Source: an uncultured Selenomonas sp.
GTDB taxonomy: Bacteria; Bacillota; Negativicutes; Selenomonadales; Selenomonadaceae
Assembly: GCA_905372355.1 (NCBI GenBank)
Contig: CAJPOT010000007.1
Coordinates: forward strand, 1 to 64,000
Length of the DNA: 64,000 nucleotides
Direction of reading: 5' to 3'
Position numbers and translations under genes: made by a program. Below, in pieces: positions 61,318-64,000 of the stretch (the first letter of the stretch is position 1; each line of letters starts with the position of its first letter). Under the pieces are notes generated by a model. It was not told the origin of the DNA. It did not search any database and was given only the letters and a program-made list of their open reading frames with translations.

Positions 61318-62472
61318 TCACGCCTCCTCCGTGCGCTTCTTGTACGCTTCGACATCCGCTTTCATGTCGCGCATATTGTCGCTGTCAAACTTCTCGATGA
61401 AGGCTTCGGCGAGCACAAAGGCCGCCATCGCCTCGCCGACGACAGAGGCGGCGGGCACGGCGCAGACGTCGCTGCGCTCCTTCGAGGCAAGCACGGGCGC
61501 TTTTTTTTCGATGTCAACGGAATGAAGCGGCTTCATCAGCGTCGGAATCGGCTTCATGACGGCGCGAATGACGATATCTTCGCCGTTCGTCATGCCGCCC
61601 TCAAGGCCGCCCGCGCGGTTCGTCCTGCGCACGACGGAGTCGTTCTCGCCCAAGAACATCTCGTCGTGCGCCTCGCTGCCGGGGAGTGCTGCATAGCCGA
61701 AGCCTGCGCCGATCTCGACGCCCTTGATGGCCTGGATCGACATCATGGCGGCGGCAAACCGCGCGTCGAGACGCCTGTCCCACTGGATGTGGCTGCCGAG
61801 TCCGAGCGGCGCGCCCGCAATGCGCACCTCGAAGATGCCGCCGAGCGTATCGCCCGCCTCTTTCGCCGCGCGAATCTTCTCCTTCATGCGCTCTTCAGCC
61901 TCAGCATCAAAGCAGTTGAGTTCCGACGCCGCCTTATGCGCCGCGCCCGTCTCGCGCTTGGCTGCATCGGCGGCGACGCCGCCGATGTCGAGCACGGCGG
62001 ACTCGACCGTGACGCCGAGTGCGAAAAGCAGCTCCTTCACCACGGCGCCGACAGCGACGCGCATCGCCGTCTCTCTCGCGCTCGCCCGCTCCAAGATGTC
62101 GCGGATGTCCTCACGCGCGTACTTCCGAACGCCCGTGAGGTCGGCGTGGCCGGGACGCGCCGCCGTCACCTTCTCGCCGTGCGCCTCGCCGAACGCCGCC
62201 ATGCGCTCCTGCCAGTTCTGCCAATCGCGGTTCTCGACCGAGAGCGTAATAGGAGAGCCGAGCGTCTCGCCAAAGCGCACGCCCGAGAGAATTCGCACCG
62301 TATCCGTTTCGATCTTCATGCGTCCGCCGCGCCCGTAGCCCTGCTGGCGACGCGCCAGGTCACGGTTGATGTTTTCCAATTTCAGCGAAAGCCCCGCCGG
62401 AATGCCCTCCAAGATGGCTGTCAAAGACGGGCCGTGCGATTCGCCCGCCGTTAAAAAACGCAATGTGCTCAA
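61318..62472 (-). CDS. aroC: Chorismate synthase
   Basis: 384 residues: LRFLTAGESHGPSLTAILEGIPAGL, the FMN-binding RRQQGYGRGGRMKIE, RPGHADLTGVRKY and RASARETAMRVAVGAV are hallmarks. It makes chorismate from EPSP. The start is a TTG at 62472 after a GTGGGA. First gene of aroC-aroK-aroB; upstream lies a family A repeat and the pilus genes. Confidence 0.96.
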   Translation of the reverse strand: MSTLRFLTAGESHGPSLTAILEGIPAGLSLKLENINRDLARRQQGYGRGGRMKIETDTVRILSGVRFGETLGSPITLSVENRDWQNWQERMAAFGEAHGEKVTAARPGHADLTGVRKYAREDIRDILERASARETAMRVAVGAVVKELLFALGVTVESAVLDIGGVAADAAKRETGAAHKAASELNCFDAEAEERMKEKIRAAKEAGDTLGGIFEVRIAGAPLGLGSHIQWDRRLDARFAAAMMSIQAIKGVEIGAGFGYAALPGSEAHDEMFLGENDSVVRRTNRAGGLEGGMTNGEDIVIRAVMKPIPTLMKPLHSVDIEKKAPVLASKERSDVCAVPAASVVGEAMAAFVLAEAFIEKFDSDNMRDMKADVEAYKKRTEEA

Positions 62473-62519
62473 TATGATTTCCCACTTTCAAAAATACAAC
62501 CTTCCAACTTTATTTAGTC

Positions 62520-62705
62520 TACTATGAAAGTCCAAGAAGTCAAGCCCGAAGGGCGCAGACTGATTGGATAACTTTCGTTAAGGGCGGCGCACAATGTCCA
62601 CGAAGTGGACGTTTGTGCGTGTAGCTTACTATGAAAGTCCAAGAAGTCAAGCCCAAAGGGCGTAGACTGATTGGATAACTTTCGTTAAGGGAGGCGCACA
62701 ATAGG
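62520..62705 (+). repeat. Family A mosaic repeat, copy 5 (unit, short spacer, unit)
   Basis: Two hairpin units with outer stem GAAAGT/ACTTTC and tips GCCC-GAA-GGGC and GCCC-AAA-GGGC, separated by the palindrome CACAATGTCCAC-GAA-GTGGACGTTTGTG; the copy trails off after GGAGGCGCACAAT. It lies between aroC and pilO. Confidence 0.9.
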
Positions 62706-62749
62706 AAGCGTCCCCTGTGCAACCCCTAAAATATCTGCTGAGGGGACGT

Positions 62750-63271
62750 TCATTCCTTCTCGGCAAAAATCGAAAGCCGCATCTTCACATGAAGCCTGCC
62801 GTCCTCGCTCTTGATCTCCGTGCTCTCCATGCGGACGAAGCGCTCGCTCTTTTCCAAATCCTTCAGGAAGGCGAGCAGATGAAAATAATCGCCGTCGAGC
62901 TCCACATCGAGCGGCAGGCGCGAAACGTCGCCTTCCTCTTCGATCTGCCCGGGTGCGACGGCGGCGAGTGTCAGCTTCTCATGCTGCGCTTCGCGCTCCA
63001 AAAGCGCGAGGAAATCGCCCTGTCCCATGCGAGCGGGCAGGCGCTTTTCCAACGCAGAGCTGCGTGCGGCACGCGCTTTTGCGCGTTCCGCCCCGTCGCC
63101 GTGCGCGTTCATGAAGTTCTGCACGGCGATGAGCGCTTCCTTCTCTTTCGCCGCTTCCTCCTCCAGCCTCGCGATTTCCGCACGCTGCGGCAAAAAGCAC
63201 AGTTGGAAGAATGCCGCGCAGAGAAGCAGTGCCAGCGCAAAGATTGCCGAGAGAAGCATCTTCGACCGCAT
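62750..63271 (-). CDS. pilO: Type IV pilus assembly protein PilO
   Basis: 173 residues: one N-terminal membrane helix (MLLSAIFALALLLCAAFFQLCFLP), a coiled coil (RAEIARLEEEAAKEKEALIAVQNF), and a ferredoxin-like periplasmic domain (PLDVELDGDYFHLLAFLKDLEKSERFVRMESTEIK) typical of PilO. It forms an inner-membrane platform with PilN. AGGA lies seven bases before the ATG. It is 25 bases downstream of pilN. Confidence 0.87.
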   Translation of the reverse strand: MRSKMLLSAIFALALLLCAAFFQLCFLPQRAEIARLEEEAAKEKEALIAVQNFMNAHGDGAERAKARAARSSALEKRLPARMGQGDFLALLEREAQHEKLTLAAVAPGQIEEEGDVSRLPLDVELDGDYFHLLAFLKDLEKSERFVRMESTEIKSEDGRLHVKMRLSIFAEKE

Positions 63272-63296
63272 TTCTTCATCCTTTCTTGAAAATTCC

Positions 63297-64000
63297 CTAT
63301 ATCTTCAATTCCAGCGAAAAATAAATGAGCGAGCCTCCCGCCGCTTCCTGCTTGCGCTCCGACTTCTTCAGCACGGGAGCCGCCCGGAAGAAGCCCTTGT
63401 CTTCCTCCAACACGCGCACAAAATCCGCCAGAGCGTCGTAGCTCGTCGCCGCGCCCTCAAGCTCGACCGCGTGACCGTCGACGACGCGCAGTCCGCGAAT
63501 CCAAGCGCCTTCGACCGTGCGCGTGCCGAAGTGCACCAAGAGGCTGCGGCACGGCAAAGCGCCTTTCGACAAGGAAATGAGCTGACGCTCCTTTTGCGCA
63601 GCACGTCCATCCTCCTGCGCCTCTTGCTCCATGCGTGCCCTCTCAGCGGAAAGGAGCGCCATCTCGTGCGCATTCTTCTGCACCTCTCCCTGCAGCTCAT
63701 GGATGCGCCAAGCGTTCCAGCCATAAATCGACGCCATGCAGAAGAAGAAAATGCCCGCAAGCAGGGCGGCCAGCCTGCCGAACGCCCAATCCGCCGGACG
63801 CATCGACTCGGGCAGCAGTTCCAAGTGATTTTTCTCTCGCGAAAGAAGTTCCTGCGCCGCCAGAAAAGCAGCCCCATCCTCTTCCTGCGGCAAATCGTCC
63901 GCCGCCAAATTCATTCCATCTGCGGCAAAAGTACCCGGCACTTGCCGCCCTGCTCCTGTCGGCAAGAAGCACAGGGACGCAAGGCAGAGTCCCGCATACG
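63297..64000 (-). CDS. pilN: PilN-like pilus assembly protein, possibly fused to PilM (open at window edge)
   Basis: The frame stays open from its stop at 63297 to the window edge. Residues encoded below about 63830 form a PilN: HLELLPESMRPADWAFGRLAALLAGIFFFCMASIYGWNAW (membrane helix), a coiled coil (IHELQGEVQKNAHEMALLSAERARMEQEAQE), then VEGAWIRGLRVVDGHAVELEGAATSYDALADFVRVLEE and SLIYFSLELKI. Possible starts are TTG at 63965 or ATG at 63914, but neither has a ribosome binding site. The frame beyond (YAGLCLASLCFLP) resembles the end of a PilM protein. A PilM-PilN fusion is therefore possible; the sequence beyond the window would decide. Confidence 0.75.
   Translation of the reverse strand, partial: YAGLCLASLCFLPTGAGRQVPGTFAADGMNLAADDLPQEEDGAAFLAAQELLSREKNHLELLPESMRPADWAFGRLAALLAGIFFFCMASIYGWNAWRIHELQGEVQKNAHEMALLSAERARMEQEAQEDGRAAQKERQLISLSKGALPCRSLLVHFGTRTVEGAWIRGLRVVDGHAVELEGAATSYDALADFVRVLEEDKGFFRAAPVLKKSERKQEAAGGSLIYFSLELKI

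Noticed and set aside
60985..62454. Plus-strand frame of 489 codons across aroK and aroC
   Set aside because: Antisense shadow of two clearly identified enzymes; no ribosome binding site or homology.

Overview
The window (about 59% G+C overall) looks like a chromosome segment of a diderm Firmicute of the class Negativicutes, most likely a Selenomonas-like member. The evidence is the mixture of Firmicute-type genes (RNase J, long-form hibernation factor, AGCS and AtpI/AtpZ genes, FakA-like protein) with a complete LPS-core heptose pathway and an LptD-like outer-membrane assembly protein. The species assignment is inference.

Layout. 0.1-1.4 kb: haem exporter genes ccmA/ccmB on the minus strand. 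1.5-2.3 kb: a RelB/YoeB toxin-antitoxin pair whose toxin gene is split by a repeat. 2.4-6.4 kb: a membrane-anchored MutS-like ATPase and a molybdopterin oxidoreductase. 6.5-7.2 kb: a HigB/HigA-type pair. 7.4-9.1 kb: RNase J. 9.1-10.4 kb: a Crp/Fnr regulator with a flavin reductase-like protein. 10.5-13.4 kb: a defence-like island (AAA ATPase, DUF4276 TOPRIM-like protein, MntA/HepT-type pair, a broken mntA copy, a repeat). 13.6-22.1 kb: surface-polysaccharide genes, with a low-G+C glycosyltransferase block at 17.7-22.1 kb that looks transferred and holds one frameshifted gene.

22.4-31.2 kb is a long minus-strand run: an exported protein, LptD-like protein, heptose kinase, adenylyltransferase, two GT9 heptosyltransferases, a second heptose kinase, epimerase and phosphatase. 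Together they make ADP-heptose, add it to the LPS core and help LPS reach the outer membrane. 31.6-33.9 kb: a BASS transporter, panC and panD behind a probable attenuator. 34-39.2 kb: Na+/alanine symporter, C4-dicarboxylate transporter, small conserved proteins and a degenerate FakA-like protein. 39.7-42.3 kb: an FtsA-type actin-like protein. Then tRNA-Gly(CCC), a split chromate transporter, a metal P-type ATPase divergent from a TetR regulator, a PD-(D/E)XK protein and tRNA-Ser(UGA). 47.8-54.7 kb: the F1Fo ATP synthase operon (atpI-like, atpB-E-F-H-A-G-D-C). 55.4-57.9 kb: atpZ, wecB and a WecA/TagO-type transferase. Then hpf, csp, aroC-aroK-aroB, and the start of a type IV pilus cluster (pilO, pilN, perhaps a pilM-pilN fusion).

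The most striking feature cuts across regions: two families of short interspersed repeats. Family A is a mosaic of an about 60-bp hairpin unit and two kinds of palindromic spacer, with copies at 1.6, 13.3, 39.3, 58.0 and 62.5 kb. Family B has terminal inverted repeats, with copies at 0, 54.8 and 59.4 kb. In both, arms of the predicted helices differ between copies by paired, compensating changes and internal GA/GA mismatches are kept, so structure seems to matter. One family A copy has split yoeB, and the stop codon of aroB lies at a family B terminus.
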